Origin: an uncultured Eisenbergiella sp.
Lineage (GTDB): Bacteria; Bacillota; Clostridia; Lachnospirales; Lachnospiraceae
DNA length: 64,000 nucleotides
Direction of reading: 5' to 3'
Assembly (NCBI GenBank): GCA_910585455.1
Contig: CAJUEL010000015.1
Location: 1 to 64,000 of the forward strand
Part shown: positions 16,702 through 26,698 of the stretch, in pieces
Layout: each line of letters opens with the position of its first letter
How positions within the stretch are numbered: the stretch's first letter is position 1
Program-made: the position numbers and the translations under genes
Notes under the pieces: model-generated
Databases searched by the model: none
The model's input: only the letters and a program-made list of their open reading frames with translations
What the model was told of the DNA's origin: nothing

Positions 16702-17724
16702 TCACAACGCATACAACACCGTCTCTGCAAATCCTATGGAATACTGACGCAGGTAAAAACGGTAATCCTCCCGTATCCCCAGTATCGTTTCCGGTATGGA
16801 CAGAATATCCCCCGGTTTATGGTATACACAGACCGCAAGCCTGGGTTTATCCCGCCGGATGATCCCAGCTGCCCCTTCCAGTGCCTCCTTCTCAGATCCC
16901 TCTATGTCCAGCTTGATAAATGTCACATTCTCCTTCACCAGGCTGTCCAAAGCATTCACCTCCACCAGGCTTTCCCCAGTCTCACTGAGCTTTGCCCCAA
17001 AGCCCTCTTCTGCAAAACTCAGCCTTCCCAGTTCTTTCCACAACCCTTTATCGGACAGATGGCATTCCGTACCGTCCAGCCCACTCAGGGCATCCGCACA
17101 ACGCCCAAGGTTCTGTCCGTCCGGCTCAAATGCATAGACTGCCCTTTGGGCATCTGCCGCCCATTCCACAAACCGCACAGCAGTCTGCCCGTCATAGGCG
17201 CCACCGTCAATGAAGACCTCCTTCTCATACCTGCGTTCCCACAACACCTCCAAGTCAAAATACTGCCGTTCCTCCTCGCTTTTTAAAACAGTTTCCCCGA
17301 TACACACGATATCATTTTCCTCCATGCCCGCATCCAGCAGCTGCTTTTTGATCTCCATGAAGCCATTTCGTACGGATATATATACCGTCACGCTGCCATG
17401 CCTGCCTGCCACTTCTGAAAATGGCAGCGCCTGCAGCCCCTTATAAGGAATGTCTCTGTTGTTGTCCAGGAAACCTGCAAACCCAAACTCCTGCTGATAT
17501 GCTTCTACCAACACCTTCCCGAACACACCCATCCCGAAAATGACTTTCTCTTTTGGGTCATTTTTCAGCATACGGCGGACCGTCCCGTACAAGTCCGAAC
17601 ACCTAAACAGCTTCCCCAGATATACGTAATCCCCGGAAATGCTGTACATCAGCCTGGCTTCAAATATGTCCCTTGAAACCTGGTCTGACAGCCTCCCGTA
17701 AATCTCCTTCATTCCGTCAATCAT
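16702..17724 (-). CDS. FkbM family methyltransferase with N-terminal Rossmann domain
   Basis: 340 residues. Residues about 55-150 form the locus-typical Rossmann domain (EKVIFGMGVFGKVLVEAY, GFLDNNRDI). The FkbM-type SAM methyltransferase follows (VFIDGGAYDGQTAVRFVEW near 190, AFEPDGQNL, TFIKLDIEGSEKEAL near 285). It probably O-methylates a sugar of the glycan assembled by this locus. Transcribed leftward with the glycosyltransferases. Confidence 0.85.
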   Translation of the reverse strand: MIDGMKEIYGRLSDQVSRDIFEARLMYSISGDYVYLGKLFRCSDLYGTVRRMLKNDPKEKVIFGMGVFGKVLVEAYQQEFGFAGFLDNNRDIPYKGLQALPFSEVAGRHGSVTVYISVRNGFMEIKKQLLDAGMEENDIVCIGETVLKSEEERQYFDLEVLWERRYEKEVFIDGGAYDGQTAVRFVEWAADAQRAVYAFEPDGQNLGRCADALSGLDGTECHLSDKGLWKELGRLSFAEEGFGAKLSETGESLVEVNALDSLVKENVTFIKLDIEGSEKEALEGAAGIIRRDKPRLAVCVYHKPGDILSIPETILGIREDYRFYLRQYSIGFAETVLYAL

Positions 17725-17789
17725 CCGTTTTTGATCCCTTCATTCCATCTGGCGGCCATTCCTGTCCCATCCGTCACCCGCATTCCATC

Positions 17790-19046
17790 CTATATCTGAT
17801 CCCGGTCCTTTTCCCCTTCCTGTCCCAGCGCAAGCCCGAATGCCTCCATCGTCTCCGCGGAAAAAACAAGCTCCCTGTCCAGCATATGGACCTTTCTTTC
17901 CGGATATTTTATGACAAGCTCCCGGTACAAAAGCTCCCGCGATCTCTGGTACGTGTTGACAATTACAATCCCATCACAGGTCCGTCCAGCTATCACTGAC
18001 GGACTTTCCACAGGGAGCCCCATCTCTTTCAGCTGTATATGGTTCCGATCCACCCATGCCGCCACACGGCAGAACCCTGTCCTCTGCAAAAAGCCATACA
18101 ACCGCTGCCCGTAGGTCCCCGCACCGTAGAGAATAATGGATGAACCCCTTTTTACCCTTGGAAACGGGAATAAATACGGAAGCTCTTCATATCCCCGGTA
18201 TAATCCGTCAGAGCGGGGAATCATTAAAAACAGGACATATCTTCTCCACTGCTCCCGCAGGTCGTATACGTACGCATATTTTTTGAAGCTTTCATTTACA
18301 GTCCGGTACAAGAGACTAAACTGTTCCCGTTCCCGGCCGTAATCCTGTACCCGCTTCACCATGGACGAAGTCGTCTGCCGATAATGGTACAGACATTCAT
18401 GCATCACATAGATGCTGTCCGCATTCAGCAGGCAGGGCCAGGCACACGCCGCGTCCTCCCCCATCATAAGTCTTTCATCCACAGCAAGCTGGAAAGGCTC
18501 CAGGCACTCCCGCTTAAACAGCTTGTCCCACACGCCCGGGAAAATCCCCCATTCAAAAAAGGCTTCCCCTGCGACCATCCGGGGATATATGAACCGGAGC
18601 ATTTCCGTTTTCCCGTACCTGCCCTCCTCCACGCCATGGTAAACTTCCTTCCGGGCTGTCCCGGTGTCCTCATACCGCCCGCACATGACCACGTCCACAT
18701 CCTGTTCCTGCATCCTGCGGTACATGCGCCCATACATATCCGGCTCAATCCAGTCGTCGCCGTCCACATAGCCAATATACTGCCCCCTGGCTTCCCGCAG
18801 CCCGGCCTTGCGGGCGCTGACAAGGCCGCCGTTTGCCTTATGTACTGCCTTGATTCTCTGATCCTTTTGGGCATACGCATCACAGATTTCTGCACAACCA
18901 TCCGTAGAGCCGTCATCCACAAGGATGATTTCCAGATCAGAAAATGTCTGGCTTAAGATGCTGTCCACACATTCCGGCAGGTATTCTTTTATGTTGTAAA
19001 CCGGCACGACCACGCTGATCATCAGGCCTGTTCCTCCTGCCCACAC
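17790..19046 (-). CDS. family 2 glycosyltransferase with C-terminal Rossmann domain
   Basis: 418 residues. A GT-A family 2 domain occupies the first half: ISVVVPVYNIKEYL near 10, LVDDGSTDG near 40, and the metal-binding DGDDW near 95. After a helical middle, residues about 300-395 form a Rossmann unit (SIILYGAGTYGQRLYGFL, AAWVDRN, IVIVNTY). Predicted to be cytoplasmic and to add one sugar to the locus glycan. Its start overlaps the end of the GT32-like gene by 25 nt. Confidence 0.85.
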   Translation of the reverse strand: MWAGGTGLMISVVVPVYNIKEYLPECVDSILSQTFSDLEIILVDDGSTDGCAEICDAYAQKDQRIKAVHKANGGLVSARKAGLREARGQYIGYVDGDDWIEPDMYGRMYRRMQEQDVDVVMCGRYEDTGTARKEVYHGVEEGRYGKTEMLRFIYPRMVAGEAFFEWGIFPGVWDKLFKRECLEPFQLAVDERLMMGEDAACAWPCLLNADSIYVMHECLYHYRQTTSSMVKRVQDYGREREQFSLLYRTVNESFKKYAYVYDLREQWRRYVLFLMIPRSDGLYRGYEELPYLFPFPRVKRGSSIILYGAGTYGQRLYGFLQRTGFCRVAAWVDRNHIQLKEMGLPVESPSVIAGRTCDGIVIVNTYQRSRELLYRELVIKYPERKVHMLDRELVFSAETMEAFGLALGQEGEKDRDQI

Positions 19047-20125
19047 TTTCTGAGCCGTTCCATGACCATTCTGTAATTATCCATGACCCGCTGCTTTTCC
19101 TGCCTTTCTTTTTCTCCATACCAGGTCGCGGCATACTGGTGTATGGAAAAGGTATTTGTCGTCGGGCTCCCATATCCAAATTCATTGACCGGAGAGAGGT
19201 ATTCCGGAGACAGGACGATGCCATCCCCAACCGCCTGCGTATGCCCGTTTTTCTTTAATCCTTTTCGCTCCAGGACGGCTGTCTGGTAATTGGGAGAAGC
19301 CATCAGGTTATATGACCCGTCCGGCTGTCTGAAATGCATGCCTTCGTACAAGTCCAGCATTTCACATACCATGGCGTTATCTCTGCATGCTCCGAAGCCA
19401 TGCCCCAGATTTACTCTGGAGATATTTTCAAAACCGGCAAAAAAGGGGTAATGTAAAAGCTCATCCAGCGGTCTGACAATTTCCACATCTGTATCCAGAT
19501 AAATCCCGCCATACTGTCTCACTACATCCAGCCTTGCATAATCAGGCACGAATCCCCATTTTTCTGCCTGCCAGGCCTCATACATATAGTCATTCTTTCT
19601 CACGTCATAATTATCTTCATTCCACAAAAGCAGTGTATAATCCGGGCAGTATTTTTTCCAGGATTCTATATTCTTTTTATAGCTTTCCGGCATTTCATTT
19701 TTCCCGAACCAGAAATAATGTATCGTCCTTGGTATGCACTCCTGGAGTTGTGCCGGTATCCCCTCAGGCCCGCCCTCTTCTGCCTGCGACATACATTCAA
19801 AAACGTAAACCTCTATCCCATGAAACATGGGCATCCCATCCAGCTGCCGGATGAATTCATCCGCATACCGCATCGTTGTAATAACCGGAATGTACTTCCC
19901 GGCATATGCACCGGCATCCTCAAGGGAAAGGCAGGGGATATTTTCTCCACCAACAATAAGAAAGCTCCCGGCTTTAAAATTATCCGCAACACATCCGTGA
20001 CGCAGTCTGCCTTTCCCGGCTTCCGCAATAGCCTGCAGGTTCTTCCCACCGCCTATGTACATCACCGGCCTGTCTGCACACCGGTCCCAGAACTGATCAA
20101 GACTGCAGTTCACCAATTTTATCAT
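19022..20125 (-). CDS. GT32-like (OCH1 type) glycosyltransferase
   Basis: 367 residues from ATG 20125, two nt below the stop of the upstream glycosyltransferase gene. The N-terminal 130 residues resemble a degenerate form of the Rossmann unit found across the locus (VMYIGGGKNLQAI). From about 132 comes a DXD-sugar-binding glycosyltransferase: IPRTIHYFWFGKNEMPESY, LWNEDNYD, then the hallmark DYARLDVVRQYGGIYLDTDV. Such enzymes transfer hexoses in capsule and glycoprotein synthesis. Substrate unknown. Confidence 0.8.
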   Translation of the reverse strand: MIKLVNCSLDQFWDRCADRPVMYIGGGKNLQAIAEAGKGRLRHGCVADNFKAGSFLIVGGENIPCLSLEDAGAYAGKYIPVITTMRYADEFIRQLDGMPMFHGIEVYVFECMSQAEEGGPEGIPAQLQECIPRTIHYFWFGKNEMPESYKKNIESWKKYCPDYTLLLWNEDNYDVRKNDYMYEAWQAEKWGFVPDYARLDVVRQYGGIYLDTDVEIVRPLDELLHYPFFAGFENISRVNLGHGFGACRDNAMVCEMLDLYEGMHFRQPDGSYNLMASPNYQTAVLERKGLKKNGHTQAVGDGIVLSPEYLSPVNEFGYGSPTTNTFSIHQYAATWYGEKERQEKQRVMDNYRMVMERLRKCGQEEQA

Positions 20126-20126
20126 A

Positions 20127-21317
20127 TCATTTCCCGCCCACTTTCTTCGCTGCATCCTGCTGGCAGACACTGCCAGCCGTTTCCAGATTCTCCAGCAGCT
20201 CTTCCATGGTGAATACAGGCACTCCAAGCTCTTTTTCCAACCTGTCCCTGACCGGCCCTGCCTGCTCCACCAGCGTTATGATGGCTGCATCAACAGGCGC
20301 AAGCGGCCCATCCATCGTACACATCGGAAACTCCGTATCCATATATCCTGCGTTCCGGTCAATCACATATGCTATACTGATAACAGAATTCTGTAACTCT
20401 CCTGCCAGCCGTTTCCCGATATACCCCATCCCGTAAATAGCGATATTCCACCAGCCGTTATCCGCAAGATATCCGGAAATCCGTTTTCCTTCCTGTTTCA
20501 GCCTCAGCCATCTGTCATAAACAAAAAACATTTTCCTGAATTTTTCCAGCATATGGATATGCGCTCCTGCCTGATGCGCCACTGTCCTTTCCAGATAAAG
20601 CTCTTCCTCCCGCGTGAGGAGCCCTGCTTCCTTCACTGCAGCACATACATCCTGCTCCGACGCAAGCATCCCAACCGTATCCCAGGATTTGTTCTGATTG
20701 CCCACCACATGCTCAAACAGAACAGCTTCATTCCTCGCAAATACTTTTTTCTCTTTCAGCATGCATATCCATAAAAACCAGTCATCCGCCCCTCCATGCC
20801 GCAAAACATGCTTTTTCCATATTTCCGGAATTGCAGTCCTGTGTATCAGCACCTGTCCTGGTGAGACAATCGGATTCCCGACGGAAAGCATATATTCCAG
20901 ACTGGAAACCGCTTCAAACGGGTTATTCCGGTTATAGACAGCCCGCCCGACATTCCTTGCGCGACAGACCACCGCATCCGCTCCCGTAGCCTGCAGGATC
21001 TCCCATTGCTCCCGCAGGCAGGAGGGGGCTATCCGGTCATCCTGATCAAGCATCAGGACTGCCGTGCCGCTGCTCAGCTCAACCCCCTTTATCCGTGCTC
21101 CCTGTATGCCGCGGTTTCTGTCCGTATTATGGACATGGACCGGGATGAAAGGGGATATATATTCTGGCAGCCGGTCATCCGGGGCATCATTTATCAGCAG
21201 CAGCTCTGTCTGCACGTCAGGAAGCTGCAGGCTGCATTGCTCAATCTGCCGGATCAGATTCTGTATGAATTTTTTCCCATAATAAACCGGAACAATAACA
21301 CTGATGTCCATACGCAT
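20127..21317 (-). CDS. family 2 glycosyltransferase with C-terminal Rossmann domain
   Basis: 396 residues from ATG 21317 (GGGGGA eight nt upstream; a GTG two codons up and an ATG two codons down are alternatives). GT2 signatures: ISVIVPVYYGKKFI, LLINDAPDD, and LDQDDRI as the metal site. Residues about 290-375 form the Rossmann unit (NIAIYGMGYIGKRLAGEL, YVIDRNAGY). It closely resembles the gene at 28.1 kb (NDAP, GIQGARIKG, LDQDD, SPGQVLI), so the two are paralogues from different halves of the locus. Confidence 0.85.
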   Translation of the reverse strand: MRMDISVIVPVYYGKKFIQNLIRQIEQCSLQLPDVQTELLLINDAPDDRLPEYISPFIPVHVHNTDRNRGIQGARIKGVELSSGTAVLMLDQDDRIAPSCLREQWEILQATGADAVVCRARNVGRAVYNRNNPFEAVSSLEYMLSVGNPIVSPGQVLIHRTAIPEIWKKHVLRHGGADDWFLWICMLKEKKVFARNEAVLFEHVVGNQNKSWDTVGMLASEQDVCAAVKEAGLLTREEELYLERTVAHQAGAHIHMLEKFRKMFFVYDRWLRLKQEGKRISGYLADNGWWNIAIYGMGYIGKRLAGELQNSVISIAYVIDRNAGYMDTEFPMCTMDGPLAPVDAAIITLVEQAGPVRDRLEKELGVPVFTMEELLENLETAGSVCQQDAAKKVGGK

Positions 21318-21353
21318 CCACACTTCCCCCGCAACCTGTCCCGCAGTCTTCTT

Positions 21354-22529
21354 TTATATGATACGCACTGGCTTTTTCCAGACTATTTTGTCCGCCGGAA
21401 TGCCAGTATCTGTTAAGTGCTTCTTAATATCAAATGCCGTTTTTTCATTCCAGACCGCAATCAATAATACATCAAACTGTACCCCTTTAATATGTTCCGG
21501 GGCGATGATGCGCTCCCCGTTATACACTGCTATGTTTTTATAATTTTCATCCGCCCACCCGGCGACCTCTACATAATTTGTAAGTTTTAACCCATTTATA
21601 TAAGATTTTCCCACATTGCCTGCTCCATAAATAAATACTCTGGAACCTTTTTCAATATCATTATAAGGAAAGCAAAACATTACGGGCGAGAGTTCCATGC
21701 CATACCAATTGCGCATCATCATCGCAAAAAAAGATCTGGTATAATTCTCTGCCTGATATTCCAGTTCCTCCAGCATTCCCATTTTTTCGAACAATCTTTT
21801 TATATTGTCATGAAATGACCTGACCTCTGCGATCCTTTTTAGCGGAAAAGTATGCGTACACGAAGAGGCGTGATTTCTGTAGCAATACAACCCTTTATTG
21901 GATAAAAACATCCGTTCCGCCATGCAAACCAAAGGATAGGTTACAATTGCATCATCACCAAAAGCAATTCTGTCACGGACAGATTCCGTCACCCGCATAA
22001 ATAAATCCTTTTTCACGAATTTCGTACACAGCGAAGGATTCAGTCTCCGCCCTCCGGCAACAGGATCAAACATCATTCCCGGTATGATCATCTCCCGGAT
22101 ATCATTCCCGATATACATTCCCTCTTCATAAAGATTTTTTTCCGTTTCGCCGTCTTCATACATATATGCATGCGTATATATATCTGGGTTTTCTTTTTCA
22201 AATATCTCCATGGCCTCTTCAAACGCAGTGCTCATGAGCCAATCGTCGGCATCTGAAAAAGTGAGTATTTCTCCCTTTGCCTTTTTTGCGCCCAGCTTCC
22301 TGGCGTGAAACGGACCCACATTCCGGGTATGGATTGCACATATGCGTGCATCTTTTTCCGCATAATAATCACATAGTTCTGGTGAAGCATCCTTTGAACC
22401 GTCATCCACCAAAATTAATTCAAAGTCTTCGTATGTCTGATTTAAAATACTTTCTATACAATCTTTTAGCGTATTTTCCGCATTATAAACCGGTACAATT
22501 ATGGATAAATTCCAATTATGCTTTTTCAC
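21354..22529 (-). CDS. family 2 glycosyltransferase with C-terminal Rossmann domain
   Basis: 391 residues. GT2 motifs LSIIVPVYNAENTL, LVDDGSKDASPE and FSDADDW lie in the first 100 residues. From about 281, SRVFIYGAGNVGKSYINGL and VAGWADENYK mark the shared Rossmann unit, which ends with a KKHLTDTGIPADKIV block. Predicted cytoplasmic sugar transferase of the leftward glycan operon. Acceptor and donor unknown. Confidence 0.85.
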   Translation of the reverse strand: MKKHNWNLSIIVPVYNAENTLKDCIESILNQTYEDFELILVDDGSKDASPELCDYYAEKDARICAIHTRNVGPFHARKLGAKKAKGEILTFSDADDWLMSTAFEEAMEIFEKENPDIYTHAYMYEDGETEKNLYEEGMYIGNDIREMIIPGMMFDPVAGGRRLNPSLCTKFVKKDLFMRVTESVRDRIAFGDDAIVTYPLVCMAERMFLSNKGLYCYRNHASSCTHTFPLKRIAEVRSFHDNIKRLFEKMGMLEELEYQAENYTRSFFAMMMRNWYGMELSPVMFCFPYNDIEKGSRVFIYGAGNVGKSYINGLKLTNYVEVAGWADENYKNIAVYNGERIIAPEHIKGVQFDVLLIAVWNEKTAFDIKKHLTDTGIPADKIVWKKPVRII

Positions 22530-22559
22530 AAACTTTCTACCTCTGTCTTTGTAGGAAAA

Positions 22560-23945
22560 TCAGCCCCGGACTATTACCGTGCTGGAATCCAGATCATGTT
22601 CATACTGCAAATACATACTTAAGGACACCAGCTCAATTCCACTGCGCATTGCTTTTATCTGATCATAAATGTCATTAAAATATGTTTGATTGATAACAAT
22701 CACCGTGTCTACAGATTTCAATAATTCTTCCGGAGGAAAAATTTTATAATCGGTGAGTGTTTTTCCCCATTTACGCTCATCATTATCTATAAACCCTCTG
22801 CACTGACAACGATTTTCTGCACAAAATCCAGCAAGCAGACCGCCATCCCTTCCAGCTCCCCAGATTCCACAGGCTTTTCCCTGCTCCACGATTTGTTCAA
22901 AAAGCCTCACGGCCTTGTGCTTCCATTTTTCAATGCAATAACCAAGCATGGAAATATTTTCAAACCACTTACTCTCCCATGGTTCTATGGAAAAAAACTC
23001 TGCAATTTTGCGATAAGTAAAATCCAGTTTTACTGGTTTTCCCGCATCTAGAACTTCCATTCTTTGCAAACCTTCTTCGCCAATAAACCGATAATACTCT
23101 TCTCCCATTTCAGGATTACATCCTTTTATTTCCCACAGAGTATTCTCCAGAAAACGCTCCTGCACAATTTCAATGTCAGAAGCCGAAAGCCGCAATCTCT
23201 CCATTTCCTGTCTCAGGCAGTCATATGCCCTGAAATTATCGTAGGGATCTCTTGTATTTGATATCCGGTACCTTCCATCATGATTCCGCACATGAACCAG
23301 ATTGACCTGCTCCTCCAAAAAAGCAATTTGGGAGGACAGGGCTGTCGCCATAATCCCAAAGTATACATCATTAGAGCTTTTGAGCTCCTGAAACCTCAAC
23401 CGGTTCTGATGAATAAACGCTCTCGCATACAACCGGCTGTATGGAGCAAGCGGAATTGACCTCAGCAATTCCCGCGGACAACTTTCTGTTTTATCATATC
23501 CTGAAAAGCACTTTCCAAAATAAAAATAATCTCCCCGGATGTCAGTTCCATACAAATCGCCATCTTTAAAGCTATCATAATTGATATACACCATATCCAC
23601 AGCTTTTCGCTCTGCGGTCCCAACCATGCATCTAAGCAGGTCCCTTTCAAACGCATCGTCGGCATCTACAAAAAATAAATATTTACCACGTGCCAGCTCA
23701 ATTCCTTCATTTCTGGCGTGAGCAGCCCCTGCATTTTCACTATGATGAACCAAATGGATACGTCTATCACATTTTTGATATTGTATAAGCACATCGCCTG
23801 AACCATCCGTGGAAGCATCATCAATACATATCAGTTCAAAATTCTCATAGGACTGTTCCAGGATTCCCATAATTGCTGTATGTAAATATTTACCCGGATT
23901 ATAAACAGGCATAATCACGGATACTAAAATAGTTTTATCACTCAT
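22560..23945 (-). CDS. family 2 glycosyltransferase with C-terminal Rossmann-like domain
   Basis: 461 residues, longer than its neighbours. GT2 motifs VSVIMPVYNPGKYL, CIDDASTDGS and VDADDAFE are present. The middle region is helical. From about 345, KACGIWGAGRDGGLLAGFC and GFIDNDERKWG show the same C-terminal Rossmann unit, here followed by VDTVIVINQTYFNDI. It begins the AT-richer part of the locus. Confidence 0.85.
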   Translation of the reverse strand: MSDKTILVSVIMPVYNPGKYLHTAIMGILEQSYENFELICIDDASTDGSGDVLIQYQKCDRRIHLVHHSENAGAAHARNEGIELARGKYLFFVDADDAFERDLLRCMVGTAERKAVDMVYINYDSFKDGDLYGTDIRGDYFYFGKCFSGYDKTESCPRELLRSIPLAPYSRLYARAFIHQNRLRFQELKSSNDVYFGIMATALSSQIAFLEEQVNLVHVRNHDGRYRISNTRDPYDNFRAYDCLRQEMERLRLSASDIEIVQERFLENTLWEIKGCNPEMGEEYYRFIGEEGLQRMEVLDAGKPVKLDFTYRKIAEFFSIEPWESKWFENISMLGYCIEKWKHKAVRLFEQIVEQGKACGIWGAGRDGGLLAGFCAENRCQCRGFIDNDERKWGKTLTDYKIFPPEELLKSVDTVIVINQTYFNDIYDQIKAMRSGIELVSLSMYLQYEHDLDSSTVIVRG

Positions 23946-24018
23946 GTTTTTACCTTTTACCCAGCACTGCTTTACTATCTTCCAACAAATAAACAGGTTC
24001 TTCTAAACGTTATCTCAA

Positions 24019-25008
24019 TCAAATTTTTGTAAACTCAAACAGTCCACAGCTAAATTCTTTTATATTACCATATTGCCCCCGCTGTATAGAATGGGCACAT
24101 ACACCGTCTGGCTCCACAATGGCCATATCTTCTATCTTACATTCATTAAATAAGTCAACAATCGTATCAATTTTAAAAATTCTGTGAGCATTAAATACAA
24201 GCTTATCATCGGGTCCGACAGGAACACCTAAATATAAATGTCCATTTTTATCTAGCACCCTTTGCATGCTTTTGGCCGCCTTTATATAACCGCCTGGGTC
24301 AATCGAATCACCGTACCTTCCAAGTCCCATATGCTCCAATGCGTGAAATGATGACAGGCTTTCGATAGAACCACTCTGAATCTTTTCAAGATTCATCGCA
24401 TCCCCATATATATAATGCAGCCCCGGTATTTCTTTCTTCATAGGCCTTATATCTATATAATTCACTTCACGAAATACTAATAAGTGCGCAATAAATCCAC
24501 CAACCGATGATCCAATATCATAATGAACATGAGGATTTTTATAAAAAATTTTACGCGCTCCCCATATATCCTGCGCAAAGTAATGAGCTGCAGGTTTCCC
24601 TGCTTCTGCTGCTTTTTCATCTGTAATTAGCATCAGAGCATCTTCTTTTATATCAAATCTCATATCTCGATTTAAGGCACTGTACTTTTGTGCATCCTCA
24701 ATAACCTCCTTCAGACCAACCTCTTTCCTGTCTATGTCATCAAGAAATATGTATTTTCTACTATCTACACCTCTTTTTACCAATTCCATTTTTATTGAAT
24801 CTTTATATTTACTGCTGCAGATAAGAATCCTATCAAATTCTATTTCCGGTAACAAATCCAAGTCAATATAATGCCCTTTTTCCCATTCATTTGATGGTTT
24901 TTTATAACTATCTGTACATGCAATAATCTCATATAACCCATCATTAAGGATTCTATCCCTGTTCATTGCAAATTCTGTTCCCAAACCATATATCACAATT
25001 TTTTCCAT
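24019..25008 (-). CDS. DUF268-type protein, SAM-methyltransferase-like, with N-terminal Rossmann domain
   Basis: 329 residues from ATG 25008, with GGGAGG six nt upstream. Residues 1-105 are the locus-typical Rossmann unit (KIVIYGLGTEFAMNRD, DRILICSSKYKD). Residues about 155-329 match the DUF268 family: VHYDIGSSVGGFIAHL, SSFHALEHMGLGRYGD, LYLGVPVGPDD, and the ending SIQRGQYGN...GLFEFTK. The fold is methyltransferase-like; activity is unproven in this family. AT-rich like its neighbours. Confidence 0.7.
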   Translation of the reverse strand: MEKIVIYGLGTEFAMNRDRILNDGLYEIIACTDSYKKPSNEWEKGHYIDLDLLPEIEFDRILICSSKYKDSIKMELVKRGVDSRKYIFLDDIDRKEVGLKEVIEDAQKYSALNRDMRFDIKEDALMLITDEKAAEAGKPAAHYFAQDIWGARKIFYKNPHVHYDIGSSVGGFIAHLLVFREVNYIDIRPMKKEIPGLHYIYGDAMNLEKIQSGSIESLSSFHALEHMGLGRYGDSIDPGGYIKAAKSMQRVLDKNGHLYLGVPVGPDDKLVFNAHRIFKIDTIVDLFNECKIEDMAIVEPDGVCAHSIQRGQYGNIKEFSCGLFEFTKI

Positions 25009-25409
25009 ATCATCCTCCCTTGCATTCATTTCGCTTTTTATCTGATTTTATTCACCGGATGTATCTCTATCGGGATTCCATAACCTCTCAATGATATAAA
25101 TTGCATAGGCGTTTGCGAAACTCCGAAACCATTGAAAATACTGACTTCTTTAATTGTGGTAAATCAGTAAACGTCAGGTTTCTACATGCGCCAATGCTTG
25201 TGGAAATGTGGATAATTTTTTTCTCACTACATAATATTTAGTAATTATTCCTATTTTATCTCCTACAAAGCCTATAACTTCGTTAGAAATATTAAAAGTT
25301 ATCCACATCAACTGCATTTTGAGTTTCGCAATTACCTAATATAAATTGCAAACAATAAATTATTCGTATAATGTTTCTGCACTCTCTGTCACATCAACTG
25401 TTTACCCTT
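25009..25409. other. 401-nt AT-rich intergenic stretch
   Basis: No gene with a start codon and ribosome site. On the minus strand a stop-free frame without a start runs from about 25240 to a TGA at 25088; it reads like coding sequence (NLTFTDLPQLKK, VSEFRKRLCNLYH), so it may be a gene remnant. No clear promoter or terminator was identified. It marks a junction inside the glycan locus. Confidence 0.35.
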
Positions 25410-26498
25410 TTACACTTCTTCAACTATCATTTGAGGCTTAACCCCCATGTCTAATAGCAACTGAAGAATTTCTCTTTTTGTATTATCTTCCTTAACGGTA
25501 ATCACTATATAATCGAAGTCTATTTTTCTAATTACTTCTGGCGGTTGTATTTCCATGCATATGGTATCAGATATTGCTCTGTAGTTTTGGTCAACCCATC
25601 CCACAATATTACATAATTCAAAATATGTCTGATAAACTACCCGTCCAAGTTGCCCTGCACCATAAATCACTATTTTTTTATTTAGCAGCTTTTTTACAGG
25701 TTTTTTTAAAACACATTCCACTCTGATACCTCCAATAGCCGCTGCTGTCTGCGAAAACGAAGACCAGTAACTTCCATATATCTTTTGTGTTCTTGCTAAT
25801 GCATATAAATCAATTACTGCAGATATCATTCCTTTTCTATTTTCTCTGGCAAGAGTCTGACATTGACTGGTTATTATTCTAGGCGAAAATATATCTAAAA
25901 AATCTTTCTTTACTTCCATGTCATCTGTCGCAAGATAAAATTTCACATCAGCATTTTGTTTGATTTCTTCGTCTATTATTCTCTCAAATAACTCATTAGG
26001 AGAAAATCTTTTCGCCATCTCATTATCTGTTCTTCTTATATGAATTCCTATACAATGTCTACCATATAGTGAGGTAATAAACTCAATTTTATCCAGTATA
26101 TCCTTCCTGAGTGATAACCAATCGTATTCGTCAAAAAAATCATAAAAGCCATAACATGTCGATAACAGAAATTTTCCTCTTCCTTCCGCCTTGATATAGT
26201 CTTCCTGAAATTTTTTAGTATCTGCAATTGTATCGTAATAGCTTCTTTTTTTTCCAACCTCTCCTTCAATTTCACGAATCAGCATATCTTCTGAGTACTC
26301 TACATTTTTGAGCGTAAGCTTTCCCTTTTGGCTCTTATAAGTAATACCCTCAAATAATTCCTCAAATAAACAGCCTAACGCTGGACTTTTTCTCCAAAAT
26401 ACAATAATTGAATCATCATAATCCATTCCCAGCTTTATCGCAGAACCAATTACGCGAAGGCGATTACATAGACCGCCTCTCGGATTTAAAAAAATCAT
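25410..26498 (-). CDS. fucosyltransferase-like protein with C-terminal Rossmann domain
   Basis: 362 residues. The N-terminal 260 residues have the look of an alpha-1,6-/O-fucosyltransferase-like GT-B enzyme (NodZ type): NPRGGLCNRLRVIGSAI at the start, HCIGIHIRRTDN near 148 as the donor-binding motif, FYLATDDMEVK near 183 and a SYWSSFSQTAA segment. Residues about 268-360 are the Rossmann unit (KIVIYGAGQLGRVVYQTY, GWVDQN). It probably adds fucose or a similar deoxyhexose; the donor is inference. Confidence 0.7.
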   Translation of the reverse strand: MIFLNPRGGLCNRLRVIGSAIKLGMDYDDSIIVFWRKSPALGCLFEELFEGITYKSQKGKLTLKNVEYSEDMLIREIEGEVGKKRSYYDTIADTKKFQEDYIKAEGRGKFLLSTCYGFYDFFDEYDWLSLRKDILDKIEFITSLYGRHCIGIHIRRTDNEMAKRFSPNELFERIIDEEIKQNADVKFYLATDDMEVKKDFLDIFSPRIITSQCQTLARENRKGMISAVIDLYALARTQKIYGSYWSSFSQTAAAIGGIRVECVLKKPVKKLLNKKIVIYGAGQLGRVVYQTYFELCNIVGWVDQNYRAISDTICMEIQPPEVIRKIDFDYIVITVKEDNTKREILQLLLDMGVKPQMIVEEV

Positions 26499-26698
26499 TT
26501 GACATATTTCCCTTCATATTAAAGAAACTGACCTTTTCGAAAAGATCTCAAAATAAATATCCAAACTTATTTTAAACATCAATATTTTCTAAAAAATGCA
26601 TTTATACTGCTCCATATCACATTTCTTAACTAATGGATGCGTCAAAAAGTACTACTTTATGAGCTAAAACAATAAAACTCACAAATTCCGAAATATCT

